From positions 1,761,501-1,825,500 of the forward strand of contig NC_087377.1 in NCBI RefSeq assembly GCF_963675165.1: a DNA stretch of 64,000 nucleotides, given 5' to 3'. Of the stretch, positions 10,975 to 19,417 are shown piece after piece. The number at the start of each line of letters is the position of its first letter. Within the stretch, counting starts at the first letter, position 1. Under the pieces are notes generated by a model. The model saw only the letters and a program-made list of their open reading frames with translations. It made no database searches and was not told where the DNA came from. Made by a program: the position numbers and the translations under genes. Source of the DNA: Halichondria panicea (Eukaryota > Porifera > Demospongiae > Suberitida > Halichondriidae).

Positions 10975-13900
10975 CCGTATACCTCGCTTACGCATGCGCA
11001 CCGAGGCATAATAACCCTTTCATCTTGAGAGGCTTCATGCATGCAATGCAATATTCAACAATATAACTTCAATACAGCAACCCACCTACTACTACCCACA
11101 GCTCCTACTAACTACTACCCACCTTTGTCCAGGTTCGCTCTTAGGTTGGCTGCTATCTCCCCATATCCGAGCTCATGGAGGTGGTGGACTACTGTCTCAT
11201 ATGTCCTTTCACCAGTCAAAGAGATTTTGTTGTCTAGGAGCAGCTTTTCTAGAGCATCAGAGTCTTCCTCAGTCAATGGAGTGCCTGCAAACACAACCAG
11301 CAATGTTGACAAAGCTGACAATGCGAAACACCAAATGATTACATACTGCTATTAGCTAGTGCATGATAACATGATACGTGACTTCAGCTATAACACTCAA
11401 AGACAATAAGAATCACAGAAATGTAAAAATGAACACTATACGGGGAAATAGGGCAAGTACCCTCAGACAATTTTTATTTAATTAGGTGTTCTTAGGTGAT
11501 CGAATTCTGGGTGGCTATATGTACGTTGTCTTTGCATACTCGATCATACAAGGTAGTAATTGAATACACATATAATTTTATAGAGGTTAGTGGGTGGGGG
11601 AAAGTGAGCCAGGGGATGTCCCTAACATTATGGGGGGGGGGGTAAATTGATCCACTTTCCTCCCCATGTACTGTATGCCCTTATTACTCACTTGACAAGG
11701 TTTGGTCATCCGTTGAAAGTTGTGTGGAACCGTTTGGAGTATCTGCATGAGGGTGTACAAGTAACCAGTCATGTAACACAGTATATAACCGAAAGGTACG
11801 GTGGCCCTGAGCGCTACTAGTAGTTAACCGTAGCTACTTGATAGTTCACCCTAGTACCTTAGCTACTTTGCAGTTGACCTTTGAACTGTATGCATGTTAA
11901 CGCTGCTGTAGCCATGCTCTACATAGCGACTAGATCAATAATGAGAGCTACATATGTATATAGGTACTGAGGATTATCTAACAGCAATGCAAGACGAGAG
12001 CCAGAATCATTGTATCTATAGTACAGAATTATTGTGCTGCGATGGGATTAGGCATAGACCTACACAGAGATATAAATGTGGACAACTTGAACTGCATTAG
12101 TCTGAGGCCAGACCTTTTCTTAGAGGGGGAGGGAAAGAGGAGAAAGAGGTCCCCTAATCCGAGCATGGCTACAGCAGCATTAATTAGAATTAACATACAG
12201 TACAAAGGTCAACTGCGAAGTAGCTAAGGTAGTTGAACTATCAAGTAGCTAAGGTGAACTACTAGTAGCGCTCAGGGCCACCGTAGAAAGGTCTTCGTTC
12301 TACAGTAGATGGGTAGGCACATGATCATTGTTGGGCTATAATAGAGTCTCCTACCAGTTGTTTCTGGTTGTTCATTGCCAGCATTGGGTGTCTGTTGACC
12401 GGAGAGAGGGTCAGAGGTCACTGGAGGAGGAATGAGATAGTTACGTACATGTGCAGGTTAATAGCAATAAATGAGTATAGCGGGTAATTTCGTGGGGTAA
12501 ATATTGGTTATTTTTGTGGGCAAGCTGACCTACACGAAATACTTCCCCACGGAAACGTGGCTTACCGTAACGCATGCAATGCAGTTAAACGAAATTTGTG
12601 CTCACGAAAATCACCGTTTTCCATTTTTTACCACACAACGCTATACAGTAGTATAAAATGGTAAAGATTACGTGCAAATGGGATATAAATAATAGTTACC
12701 TTTTTGTTTCTCTGTTGGTGGTGGTCCATTCTTGACACTCCTGGAGTCAGTGTCTCCAGTCACAGCAGCTGTATAGAGAGAGTAGCTGTATTGGACCACA
12801 CTGTGTACTCATGATCCTAGTGAGCTTACATTGTTGTGGTAGAGACTTGAGGTAGTCAGCAATTTCAGTGTGACCATACCGTGTAGCAAAGTCAAGAGGA
12901 GTCGTCTCGTCATCATCGGTAGTTACACCTGAACAAGAGTGGGTGTAGAAACAAAGGTATAACACTGCATGGTAGTTGTGTTGTACTCACTGATATCACA
13001 GTTGGCCTTCTCCACCAAGTACTGCACCACATCTTTGTGTCCCCTACGGCATGCATTGTGGAGAGGGGTCCAGCTATTGTCATCATCCCTCACACCTGCA
13101 CATAACACACCATACGCTATTAGACACACAATCAAAACACTAATAGTTATAATTATACACAGTCTAATCAACAAAATTAAGTACCATGCAGGGACACTAC
13201 TTGCTGGTTGTGTTACGCTCTGTAGCTTGTCATTAATAATTATGGACTTTGAACTTTCGATATCCATTTTAAACACTTATAGTCGATTATATTTACCATT
13301 CTGTTCCGCATGTCATTTCATGTTGTACATATAAATTGTAACTGTAATAGTCTGCTAGTACTGTAGCTTGTAGCTTCATTACCATAAAGCTTTAGCACCC
13401 GTTGAGTTAGTAAGTAGTGAACACATACTAAAAGAGGCCATTAAAAGCACAATAGATTATCACACTCACTGGGGTCAACTTTGTGTTGCTCAACTAGTTC
13501 TTTCACCACATCCAGGTTGCCATGGAGACATGCTGCCAACAGTAACTTGGCTTTGTTTTCATCACCACATGCACAGCCACGGCTCATCAGGTAGAGGGCA
13601 ACATCCACACATTCATAATTATCACCATAATTATCAGGATACAGACCTCTCAGAGCTTTGTCCAGTGGTGACTGTCCCTCATCATCCCTCACATCTGTAC
13701 ACACATAGTCAAACACAATAATTATCAGTGTTTGAGAAAATGTTAGGGCGCGCGTAAGCGTCTGATGTTGTATTAATAATAATGATTATGTCATAATTAT
13801 ATCTGATGGTGATGATGTCATTATTCTATGGGGGGAAGGTTAATTCACCCTCCCTGCCTCTAAACCAGGGCTGCATCCAGGATTTTAGATCAGGGGGGGC

Positions 13901-16430
13901 ATTTTGGGCAATTTAAAAATGTAGGAGGGGCGAAGTCATCAGAATTATTATAATAGCAGTACAAATGAATCTGCCAGATCCTAGGGGGGGTGCGAATTAC
14001 CTCCTCACCCCCCCCCCTCAATGCAGCCCAGCATGTAAACTCTTGGTTAGCTACATACACTGAATAGGACTGTGTCTAATCAACTGGCAAAGCAAACGAT
14101 ACCAAGTACCATCAAGGGCGTATGAAGAGAAGAGGGCATGCAACAGCTTGCGAGCAAAAACTGTGAGTGGGCGGTGGAAATTAATGTATATATGAGATTT
14201 GTGTAAAGTACATGTGCAGATAATGAATGCAGAATGCTCGCACATTGGACTAATAGTGAGTTGCATGCCCTCTTCTCTTCATACGCCCTTGATACCATGG
14301 ATACGGTATGGTTATGTTACACCATGAAGTAGTGAACACACACCGTATAGCAGGTAATTTTCGTGGGGTAAAATATTTTCTTTATTTTCGTTGGGCAAGC
14401 TGACCTACATGAATTTTTACCCCACAAAATTTACCGGCTATACGGTATTCAAAGAGAGCACATTAAATCATTTACTCACTCTTGGGGTCAACTTTGTGCA
14501 GCTCAACCAGATCCTTCACCACACTCAGGTTGCCATGGTAACATGCTGCACACAGTAACTTGGATTTGTCCTCATCACTACCACAGCCACGGCTCATCAG
14601 GTAGAGGGCAACACCCATACAACCAACACTTGAAACATCATACAAATCTTCCAGAGTTATGTCCAGTGGTGACCGTCCCTCATCATCCCTCACATCTGTA
14701 CATTACACACAATAATTACACGGAATCTGATTTAACAGGACTGTGTCTAATCAACTGGAAAGACAAACAGTAGGAGAGGCTATGGGAACAAATACAGAGC
14801 TAGAGACTATCAAAAAATCTGACCCGGCTAAAATAATATAGCTCAACATAAATAAAGGAGTACAGAGATTGGCAATGGAATTCAAATGCCCTGCGGTTTG
14901 GATCAAATCTTTTAATTTTGGGAAAAAGGGCCAAAGAAACAGTATAGATTGTCTTACTGTCAGTACAATACTTGAGACCATAACTATGAGACACAGTTCT
15001 AGCATAGCTATAATTATTATAGATATTATACTAACTTTGTACACCTCTAGCTACTTCACAACAATTAGTTTTGTCATTTCAAATTAAGCACTACGACAGG
15101 TAGTGTCTGGCAAGACAGTATAATTATATACATGTATGATGCCTACCAGCGAGGGGTATTGTATCAAAGCTTTGGGAGGGTTTGGAATGTATAAAAAAAT
15201 AGCAAATTCGTGAACAATTGTTTCGCTATAGACCAGAAATTATTATCGTGAAGGTATAACTATACACCCAGCACCTTCAGTATGAGCTCCATGAGTAACA
15301 AGTGTCTTCACAATCTCAAGGTAGCCCCACCAGCAAGCCCTGTGTAATGGAGGCAGCTCATACCCCCACTCGTCACTCCAGTAGAGCTGGTGGTTGGGGT
15401 CTGCCCCCTGTCCCAACAGGGACCGCAGTTTGATGACATCATAATTACCTACAGCCTTCCATAAGTCCTCGGCTAGCTTCTTTTGAGCACTGTACAAAAT
15501 AGATGGTTGGGGGGTCAGTCATACAGAGAATTACTTAAATATGTGTATAATAGTTTATACAAGTGACACCATGCACATATCCAGCTGTCACTTTGCTCAT
15601 AGATAAAGAAGAGAGGGATTGGCAACGGAAGTTAAAACGTAAACTTTTGTGCAGGGGGTGTGGCTTAATCCTGAAACAATGCGTGTTGTCCCCCACCTTA
15701 ACGCCACGAAACAATTTTTTATGTTTGAGGCCTTACATAGAGCTTTCTAAGACCCCCCAAGACTTCATTTCCATGTGCCCCTTGGTGATAATTATGGGTA
15801 TAATGTGGAACATTTTTTCTAGAAAGAGCTAGCGGTACATAGCGCTTTTTTCAACTCTTTTCACCATTTTTTATGACTATCAGTATGTACCAATAGCACC
15901 TATAAAAATTATAGCTAAGATTGTCTAATGCACCAATCAATGCAGAGCCCCACTACCCCCCTCCCGGGACATAGGGGGGCTTTGTCAATTATGAGGTGCA
16001 AAGGACTCTCCCCCGGGGCTATTTCATTTGACAAACCCCTGGCAAATACCCCTGGGGCATGACAGTTGAACACAATAATAATTGCAATACTTTAGTATAC
16101 AGACAACAGGCTATGATAATTATACTGACTTTACAAAGTTCCCACCCCCAGGGCTAGGTTTTACTATAACAAAGCTCCCACAAAGCCCCCCCTTGAGGAG
16201 GGTATATAGTGGGGCTTTGCATAACTAAGTAGTGTCCTGGGTCACATATAGCCTCATGCATGGAAATTAAGTTTAAGTTTCAGCAGCAGGATTGTTTAAA
16301 ATTATACTGACAGTAAGACAATCATTTGTCTCCTCAACCGTTCCCCGGCCGATCCCAGCCTGGAGTTTCTTTCCATGTAAAAGTATAGAGTCTACATGTT
16401 CACTCACTCTGAGTCTTGTTCAGTAGCCAT
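5173..16430 (-). CDS. Roco-like gene A: ANK - helical domain - ROC - COR - Ig - death domain - death domain
   Basis: A 17-exon model on the minus strand: 16408-16430, 15266-15489, 14480-14695, 13470-13694, 12991-13095, 12830-12928, 12700-12768, 12355-12420, 11692-11742, 11123-11284, 8475-9720, 7349-8270, 7012-7255, 6588-6635, 6141-6473, 5394-5732 and 5174 downward. Every junction has GT/AG ends and the phases agree throughout, mostly phase 1. The protein starts MATEQDSD, has ankyrin repeats, low-complexity linkers, a small helical segment, a Ras-like ROC GTPase, a COR region, one Ig-like domain and two death domains. In the Roco family the ROC-COR pair is a GTPase with its dimerisation module; ankyrin repeats and death domains bind proteins. 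A cytosolic signalling or immune-sensor role is inference. There is no kinase domain and no signal peptide. The paralogue is at 40.5-51.3 kb. Joining the Ig exon to the death domains relies on phase and copy agreement, not on transcripts. Confidence 0.75.
5394..5732 (-). CDS. Roco-like gene A, death domain 2
   Basis: A second death domain, starting QPNQTIVTATAAQLSQ with LSTEIAGYDRYKHRLGL, SDAEIGAIDH, ALKKWKSKN and ATYGRLVKIATKIEDGEAVR. It is very close to death domain 1, so the two arose by exon duplication. The exon ends in phase 1 with a lone T before GTGAGT. The next exon starts GA, so the stop codon TGA is assembled across the splice junction. Confidence 0.8.
6141..6473 (-). CDS. Roco-like gene A, death domain 1
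   Basis: Starts QQRETTATAAQLSQ and has the death-domain pattern: LLQLSTEIAGYDKYKHRLGL, SDAEIENIDQ, ALKKWKSK and then ATYGRLVEIASEIEDGEAVR. The conserved core (LGL, a W in helix 4 or 5, AxYxxL) is visible. Acceptor TGTACAG, donor CGTGAGT, both phase 1. Death domains assemble into homotypic signalling complexes. It is paralogous to the next domain. Confidence 0.8.
6588..6635 (-). CDS. Roco-like gene A, Thr/Ser linker exon before the death domains
   Basis: A 48-nt exon reading NAVTPLATSHTTTQS, phase 1 at both ends, acceptor CTCACAG, donor GGTAGCA. It is conserved at 41941-41988 in gene B with one residue changed, which argues that it is a real exon. Confidence 0.5.
7012..7255 (-). CDS. Roco-like gene A, Ig-like domain exon
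   Basis: Phase 0 start HVCLGSTTELEVLKF, then FSFHWSKEG and EEDFGHYQCEVKDAAAG. The DxGxYxC motif with an upstream Trp is the Ig-domain F-strand signature. There is no signal peptide before it, so this would be an intracellular Ig domain, as in MALT1. The open frame runs on to a stop at 6971, but a GTCAGT donor at 7011 gives phase 1 and joins perfectly to the linker and death-domain exons. Gene B has the same exon and donor. Confidence 0.65.
7349..8270 (-). CDS. Roco-like gene A, COR region exon
   Basis: A 922-nt exon directly after the ROC exon. It opens YLQKIGSILHYENVPNDIDG, the winged-helix start typical of COR (a conserved LxxxGxILHY pattern), followed by about 290 residues including YITFSFGYVPTGVFCGLITR, also typical of COR C-terminal halves. 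There are Cys residues near the end (CPCSKDCTE). COR mediates dimerisation in Roco proteins. The donor at 7349/7348 is GTATGT in phase 0. The (CA)n track just downstream lies in the intron. Confidence 0.8.
8475..9720 (-). CDS. Roco-like gene A, ROC GTPase exon
   Basis: A single 1,246-nt exon. After VIGEQKRYLKKLDNLM comes a Ras-like fold: P-loop LLLVGPPFVGKTTTLGRLL, a switch-2 region INDVGGQPAFLEMLP, and a G4-like IGTHVDKLEN in place of NKxD, as seen in ROC domains. Between G1 and G3 sits a charged, low-complexity insert with many Lys, Glu and Pro residues. The exon ends in phase 2 (CL plus TG), completed to Trp by the COR exon. In this family the domain binds and hydrolyses GTP. Gene B at 44515-45760 has exactly the same length, with about a dozen amino-acid changes, mostly in the charged insert. 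Confidence 0.85.
10101..10382. mobile_element. hAT-type MITE with CAGTGGCGTAG ends
   Basis: Starts CAGTGGCGTAGGCAG and ends CTGGCTACGCCACTG, a terminal motif widespread in hAT-derived elements. Flanks TTGGG and TTGGG suggest a target duplication. Gene A intron; not in gene B. Confidence 0.65.
10398..10526. mobile_element. Foldback element, about 130 bp
   Basis: GTTATTGC ... GTGCAACATGCCATATA at the left and TATATGGCATGTTGCACTCT ... GCAATAAC at the right, with a second inner stem (ATAATGCCCTCGGGGCC). Gene A intron. Confidence 0.6.
10884..10973. repeat. (CA)n microsatellite with ACGC start
   Basis: Imperfect (CA)n beginning with (CGCA)n. It creates spurious open frames on both strands. Gene A intron. 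Confidence 0.9.
11123..11284 (-). CDS. Roco-like gene A, small helical (possible death-fold) domain exon
   Basis: About 54 residues starting TPLTEEDSDALEKLLLDN, then ISLTGERTYETVVHHLHELG and IAANLRANLDK. The regular leucine spacing suggests a helical bundle, perhaps a CARD- or DED-like fold, but I cannot assign a family. Acceptor TTTGCAG, donor AAAGGTGGGT, phase 1 into the ROC exon. The gene B copy at 46288-46449 differs only near its end. Confidence 0.55.
11692..12768 (-). CDS. Roco-like gene A, three short linker exons
   Basis: Three small phase-1 exons rich in Thr, Ser, Pro and Gln: 12700-12768 (AVTGDTDSRSVKNGPPPTEK), 12355-12420 (TSDPLSGQQTPNAGNEQP) and 11692-11742 (DTPNGSTQLSTDDQTLS). 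They look like a flexible linker between the ankyrin region and the helical and GTPase part. Gene B has matching exons at 46993-47058 and 46830-46880, plus a second linker of the DTPNGS type at 47925-47984. The intron at 11743-12354 carries an inserted element (11797-12285). Confidence 0.5.
11797..12285. mobile_element. 489-bp MITE with TACGGTGGCCCTGAGCG ends
   Basis: Left TACGGTGGCCCTGAGCGCT and complementary right end, flanked by GAAAGG on both sides. Gene B near 46930 carries the uninterrupted CGAAAGGTCTTCG, an empty site. A 6-bp duplication fits symmetric ends, although an imperfect 8-bp duplication is possible. Confidence 0.75.
12474..12650. mobile_element. CCGTATAGC-family MITE, copy 2
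   Basis: Left end TATAGCGGGTAATTTCGTGG, right end complementary (CAACGCTATACAG). It sits in an intron of Roco-like gene A. Confidence 0.55.
12830..12928 (-). CDS. Roco-like gene A, ankyrin exon 5
   Basis: Encodes VTTDDDETTPLDFATRYGHT then EIADYLKSLPQQ, a final capping-type ankyrin repeat. Acceptor TTCAG at 12930-12929, donor TGTAAGC, phase 1. The gene B counterpart is 49235-49342, which also has the DYLKSL segment. Confidence 0.65.
12991..13095 (-). CDS. Roco-like gene A, ankyrin exon 4
   Basis: Encodes VRDDDNSWTPLHNACRRGHK followed by DVVQYLVEKANCDIS. This is the clearest ankyrin repeat in the gene, with WTPLHNACRRGHKDVVQYL matching the consensus. One exon per repeat and phase 1 at both ends, a layout that allows repeat shuffling without frame loss. 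Confidence 0.7.
13470..13694 (-). CDS. Roco-like gene A, ankyrin-like exon 3
   Basis: Begins VRDDEGQSPLD, has ALYLMSRGC and then LLLAACLHGNLDVVKELVE, an ankyrin pattern. Phase 1 at both ends. It is an intragenic duplicate of the exon at 14480-14695, differing by several residues and by a longer DNYGDNY insert. Confidence 0.65.
13868..14030. mobile_element. GGGCTGCATCCAGGATTTT MITE, copy 1
   Basis: GGGCTGCATCCAGGATTTTA at the left, TCAATGCAGCCC at the right, G-rich and C-rich interior. Second copy at 36699-36872. Confidence 0.6.
14111..14293. mobile_element. 183-bp MITE with perfect 34-bp inverted ends
   Basis: ATCAAGGGCGTATGAAGAGA at the left end; the right arm 14260-14293 is its exact complement over 34 bp. 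Flanked by ACC on both sides, suggesting a 3-bp duplication as in PIF/Harbinger. Gene A intron. Confidence 0.75.
14343..14445. mobile_element. CCGTATAGC-family MITE, short copy 3
   Basis: CCGTATAGCAGGTAATTTTC at the left and the complement ending GGCTATACGG at the right, followed by TA. Intron of Roco-like gene A. Confidence 0.6.
14480..14695 (-). CDS. Roco-like gene A, ankyrin-like exon 2
   Basis: Begins VRDDEGRSPLD and carries a repeat ending in LLCAACYHGNLSVVKDLVE, an ankyrin second-helix pattern. The acceptor is TGTACAG and the donor AGTGAGT at 14480/14479 is phase 1. It is similar in layout to the next exon (13470-13694): both have the ALYLMSRGC segment, so one arose by duplication of the other inside the gene. 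Confidence 0.65.
15266..15489 (-). CDS. Roco-like gene A, ankyrin exon 1
   Basis: The exon begins AQKKLAEDLWKAV and contains an ankyrin-type repeat: a KLRSLLGQGADPN segment, then PPLHRACWWGYLEIVKTL, matching the TPLHxAxxxGHxxIVxxLL signature. The acceptor is TGTACAG; the donor GTATAG gives phase 1, which fits the next exon. Gene B has a homologous but clearly diverged exon at 50097-50428. Confidence 0.65.
15942..16220. mobile_element. GCCCCACTACCCCC inverted-repeat element
   Basis: Left GCAGAGCCCCACTACCCCC, right GTGGGGCTTTGC. Related G/C-run pieces occur at 22999-23223, 39700-39776 and 4412-4449. Confidence 0.5.
16408..16430 (-). CDS. Roco-like gene A, first coding exon
   Basis: The ATG at 16430-16428 opens a 23-nt exon reading MATEQDS plus two bases, followed by a GTGAGT donor. 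The split codon is completed by the T at the start of the next exon (15489) to give Asp, and the frame then runs straight into the ankyrin exon. Gene B has the same exon at 51241-51263 (MATGEDSG), which supports this start over the internal methionines of the next exon. Confidence 0.65.
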
Positions 16431-16580
16431 TATAATTATATTGAAGCTTATATACAGACTTGAGTTTTCTCTGTCTCAGTTCTGCCGTTCAGTAAACAAA
16501 CTAAAGCAAAGTGCCACACCCTCTTTTGTATTTCAAGGCCCTTTCTGCTGTTCTGCCACCGTAGATAAAAGGATAGGAAA
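16431..16580 (-). promoter_or_regulatory. Putative promoter or 5-prime UTR of Roco-like gene A
   Basis: The segment just upstream of the first ATG is conserved between gene A and gene B (51264-51360). Both share a stretch containing GTAAACA, AAAGCAAAGTGCCACACCCT and a GGCC motif, while flanking DNA differs. No TATA box is obvious. A shared core promoter or 5-prime leader is inference. Confidence 0.3.
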
Positions 16581-18107
16581 CGGATCACGTGATCCCATAA
16601 GCTGCATATAAAATACATACACTGAGCTAAGATACAACCGTGTTTCGCTCCCAAACCCCCAGGAAAACTACTTCTATGGCTGTTTTAAAAAATTCAGATC
16701 TTTCCAAGTATCCCTACCACTTCAATTTAATGTCCCTTTATACTAGGTATAATTTGGAAATAACAGAAACTTTTTTGGGATTGCTAAGAAGTAGCTAGAG
16801 GTATATACAGAAACATTGCTTTAGGATGTTTCTTGTACCAATAACACCTATAATACCGCTAGAACAACCTATATAAGTAGTGTACTGTGTGTCATATAGC
16901 CTCAAGTATTAAACAGAAGTAAAAGTTCAGCAGCAGGGTTCTCACACTGACAGTAAGACAATCATTTGTCTCTTTTATATTATACTAGCCATTAAAGACA
17001 GAAGGTTAGAGGTATTGTAGCCTCGATCCCAGGCTGCATGCACTTTTCTCAAGGCCTATGACTTTTCTCAAAGCCTATGAGGAGGCTAGGAGTATTGTAG
17101 CCATGCTTACGTAGGTATCCACTCAATATTGTTGACAGGATTGTAGAGGCACGTACATACCCTTGGCTCTATTCAGGTGATGGCTTATTCACCTATTTTA
17201 ATGTTGTTAACGCACTCTTGATTTATTTTAGTTATAAATAGTTGATGAGATATGGTGGTAGAACTTGTGCGTATCTTTGTTATCTTTGTTATGTCAGAAC
17301 AATTTAATGTTAGTTGTAACTTTTTATTACAGAAACTGATGGTTGAGTCAGTGGATCCTGTCGGACATTAATTAAACCCCCTCATCGACAGTTCACTATT
17401 TCTATCACCACACACCCTGCATGTTTATCATTAATAATTACAAATTTGCCTTCATGAGAACACTTCTGTATGGTGTTGCTGTTGCAGCTACTTGTACGTC
17501 AAGAAATGATTCAGCACTGATACATGCATAGCAGTTATTTGCAGAGTCCTGAAGGGACAATGACTGTCCCTTCAGGACTCTGCTAAGTGGCTCATCATTA
17601 GCCACTTAGCCTACAACCATAGTCTATGGTAAATTAATACGGCCTTGAATCGAGGCTACCACTGCACTATCCTGGAAGGGCGGCTAATTCATGACAGTAT
17701 TGAGTCAATTCGCGAACTTTGACCTCGGCTAACTTTCTGGATTTAACACCACTACATGTATTTTTTATGTTTTTGGCCATTTTTTTCCATGTACAGTAGG
17801 CGGCCTCGAATGAATCCCGGGGGAAACGCGGATAGTTTTCGAGGCGCTAAGTGTTTCCTACCATTATCTCTTTTATCTATGCTGCCACAAAATTAAAACT
17901 GTTTACCTAATTAAATTTTTCACTGAACATAAAAATCCTAATTATATGCACACAGTCAATAGTCGAGTCATAATTATGATCCTACTACACACAAAACAAC
18001 ACTTATAATACTAAACACACGGAAAAATAAATATTACAATTAATTCAGCTAAAAGGAACTGCTCCAAATTGATCTACAGATGTCATTGTTGTCGTAACCT
18101 TTGAACC
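16581..18107. other. Intergenic stretch between Roco-like gene A and the kinase copy
   Basis: No convincing gene. Two hairpins sit at 17541-17609, and CGAGGCTAC motifs near 17.02 and 17.65 kb look like remnants of a small element. The rest is AT-rich unique sequence. Confidence 0.5.
17541..17609. repeat. Twin perfect hairpins
   Basis: Stem 1: 17541-17559 with 17565-17583 (19 bp, 5-nt loop), containing GAGTCCTGAAGGGACA. Stem 2: 17583-17592 with 17600-17609 (10 bp, CTAAGTGGCT). The two stems abut, sharing one base. Confidence 0.85.
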
Positions 18108-18236
18108 CTATTCAAAGGGGGGTGCTCCAAACAAATCTCGTCTTGCATTGTCAGCAGTATTATGAGTGGGCGGGGTAGAGGAATGTCCGTCAAATGAAGT
18201 GCTACCAAAGTCATCCGTAGGAAATGGACTGCCAGT
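18108..18236 (-). pseudogene. NAK-family kinase copy A, C-terminal exon
   Basis: Phase-0 exon after a long pyrimidine/CA tract and a TTACAG acceptor. It reads TGSPFPTDDFGSTSFDG and ends in DLFGAPPFE with TAG at 18110-18108. Together with DAFGYVPF in the preceding exon it gives three DxFG-type motifs, as in the tails of AAK1 and BMP2K where they bind clathrin adaptors. Confidence 0.6.
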
Positions 18237-18306
18237 CTGTAAGGTGTGTGTGTGTGTGGGGGTTGTGTGGGTGTGGAGTGTGTGTGTGTGGAGTGTGTGT
18301 GTGAGC

Positions 18307-18512
18307 AAGGTGTCATACAGGATTTTGAAGTAGAGGGGGGGGAAAATAAAACTTCGGTAACCAGAACATTTTGGCTAAAAAAAAGGTCAAATATTTCAAT
18401 ACCCTGTTAGTACGTAAAATTTCCAGCTATGGACACTCAGTCATACAACTATATAGCACATTTTAGGGGAGGGATATCCCCTTCCCCCCCCCGGGCCCTG
18501 TATAACACCCTG
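18307..18512. mobile_element. AGGTGTCATACAGG MITE, copy 1
   Basis: AAGGTGTCATACAGGATTTT at the left and CCCTGTATAACACCCT at the right. Second copy at 50662-50889 ending CCCTGTATGACACCCTGA. Confidence 0.55.
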
Positions 18513-18682
18513 GTGAGTGTGTGAGAGATCGAGTGAACACATGTGAGGGATGGGAGGTTGAATAAGCAGTATAGAGTTGTCTATTGTGGTCACCCTCTAT
18601 AATACAGCCAGGTTTAATAAGGGACCCAGAGTCAGCCTCTGCCCAGCCTAGGGGCCACCACAATAAACATTCTGTATAATTA

Positions 18683-18912
18683 TAAGGCCATGCAAAGTCA
18701 ATTTGAAGTCTCTCGGGCCCTCGCACTTGGAAATTGGCAAGTCAAATATCACGTGACCTCAGCACTAGAAAAAAATATTTGTATGGTTTTTTTTATAATA
18801 TTGACTAAAATTAAAACATCTGCTTATTGAGGAAGTTATGTGTTTTCAATTTACGTATAATGATCATCTCCTTAATCTGCTGGCTAATTGCAATTTGTGT
18901 GGCATAAGGCAA
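18683..18912. mobile_element. AAGGCCATGCAAAGTCAATT element, copy 1 (decayed)
   Basis: Left AAGGCCATGCAAAGTCAATT with GGAAATTGGCA inside; right end decayed (CAATTTGTGTGGCATAAGGC). Better copy at 37957-38290. Intron of kinase copy A. Confidence 0.5.
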
Positions 18913-18962
18913 GTAGTGAGAAAATAAACACTTAATTAATTTAACGCCCACTCACACACCCA

Positions 18963-18993
<31 letters not shown>

Positions 18994-19417
18994 CCACTCA
19001 CCACTGTGGTCAGGTTGGTCTCTGATCCTATTCTTTGTGGAGTGAACGGGACATAACCAAAAGCATCCAGTCCACTGTCTACGCTCTAATGGAATCCTGC
19101 ATTCTGATTGGACGGCTTCAGGTTCGATACTCGTTGTTGCCATAGCGATTTGACCCGCGACCTATTACGAGGTCGATTTTGAGATGAAATGGTTGTCGTG
19201 GTAACTGCTGTAGCAATAGCCTTCGTTGCGGTGATGGGGTTGACAGTCACAGAGGGTTTCGATTGGTTGGTTGGTTTCTTAGCAACAGGACGAGCATTTT
19301 TGGAGAAGGGACGGGATTTGGCGGACAAGGGGAACGCTGTGTGGAGATAATTATAAATTATGGTGAATAATAACTAATACTTACACAATTTTTACACTGA
19401 ATGTCACTATAATTATT

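Noticed and set aside
19110..19125. GGTTCGATAC resembling a tRNA B box
   Set aside because: No matching A box or cloverleaf; it lies inside the kinase tail exon.
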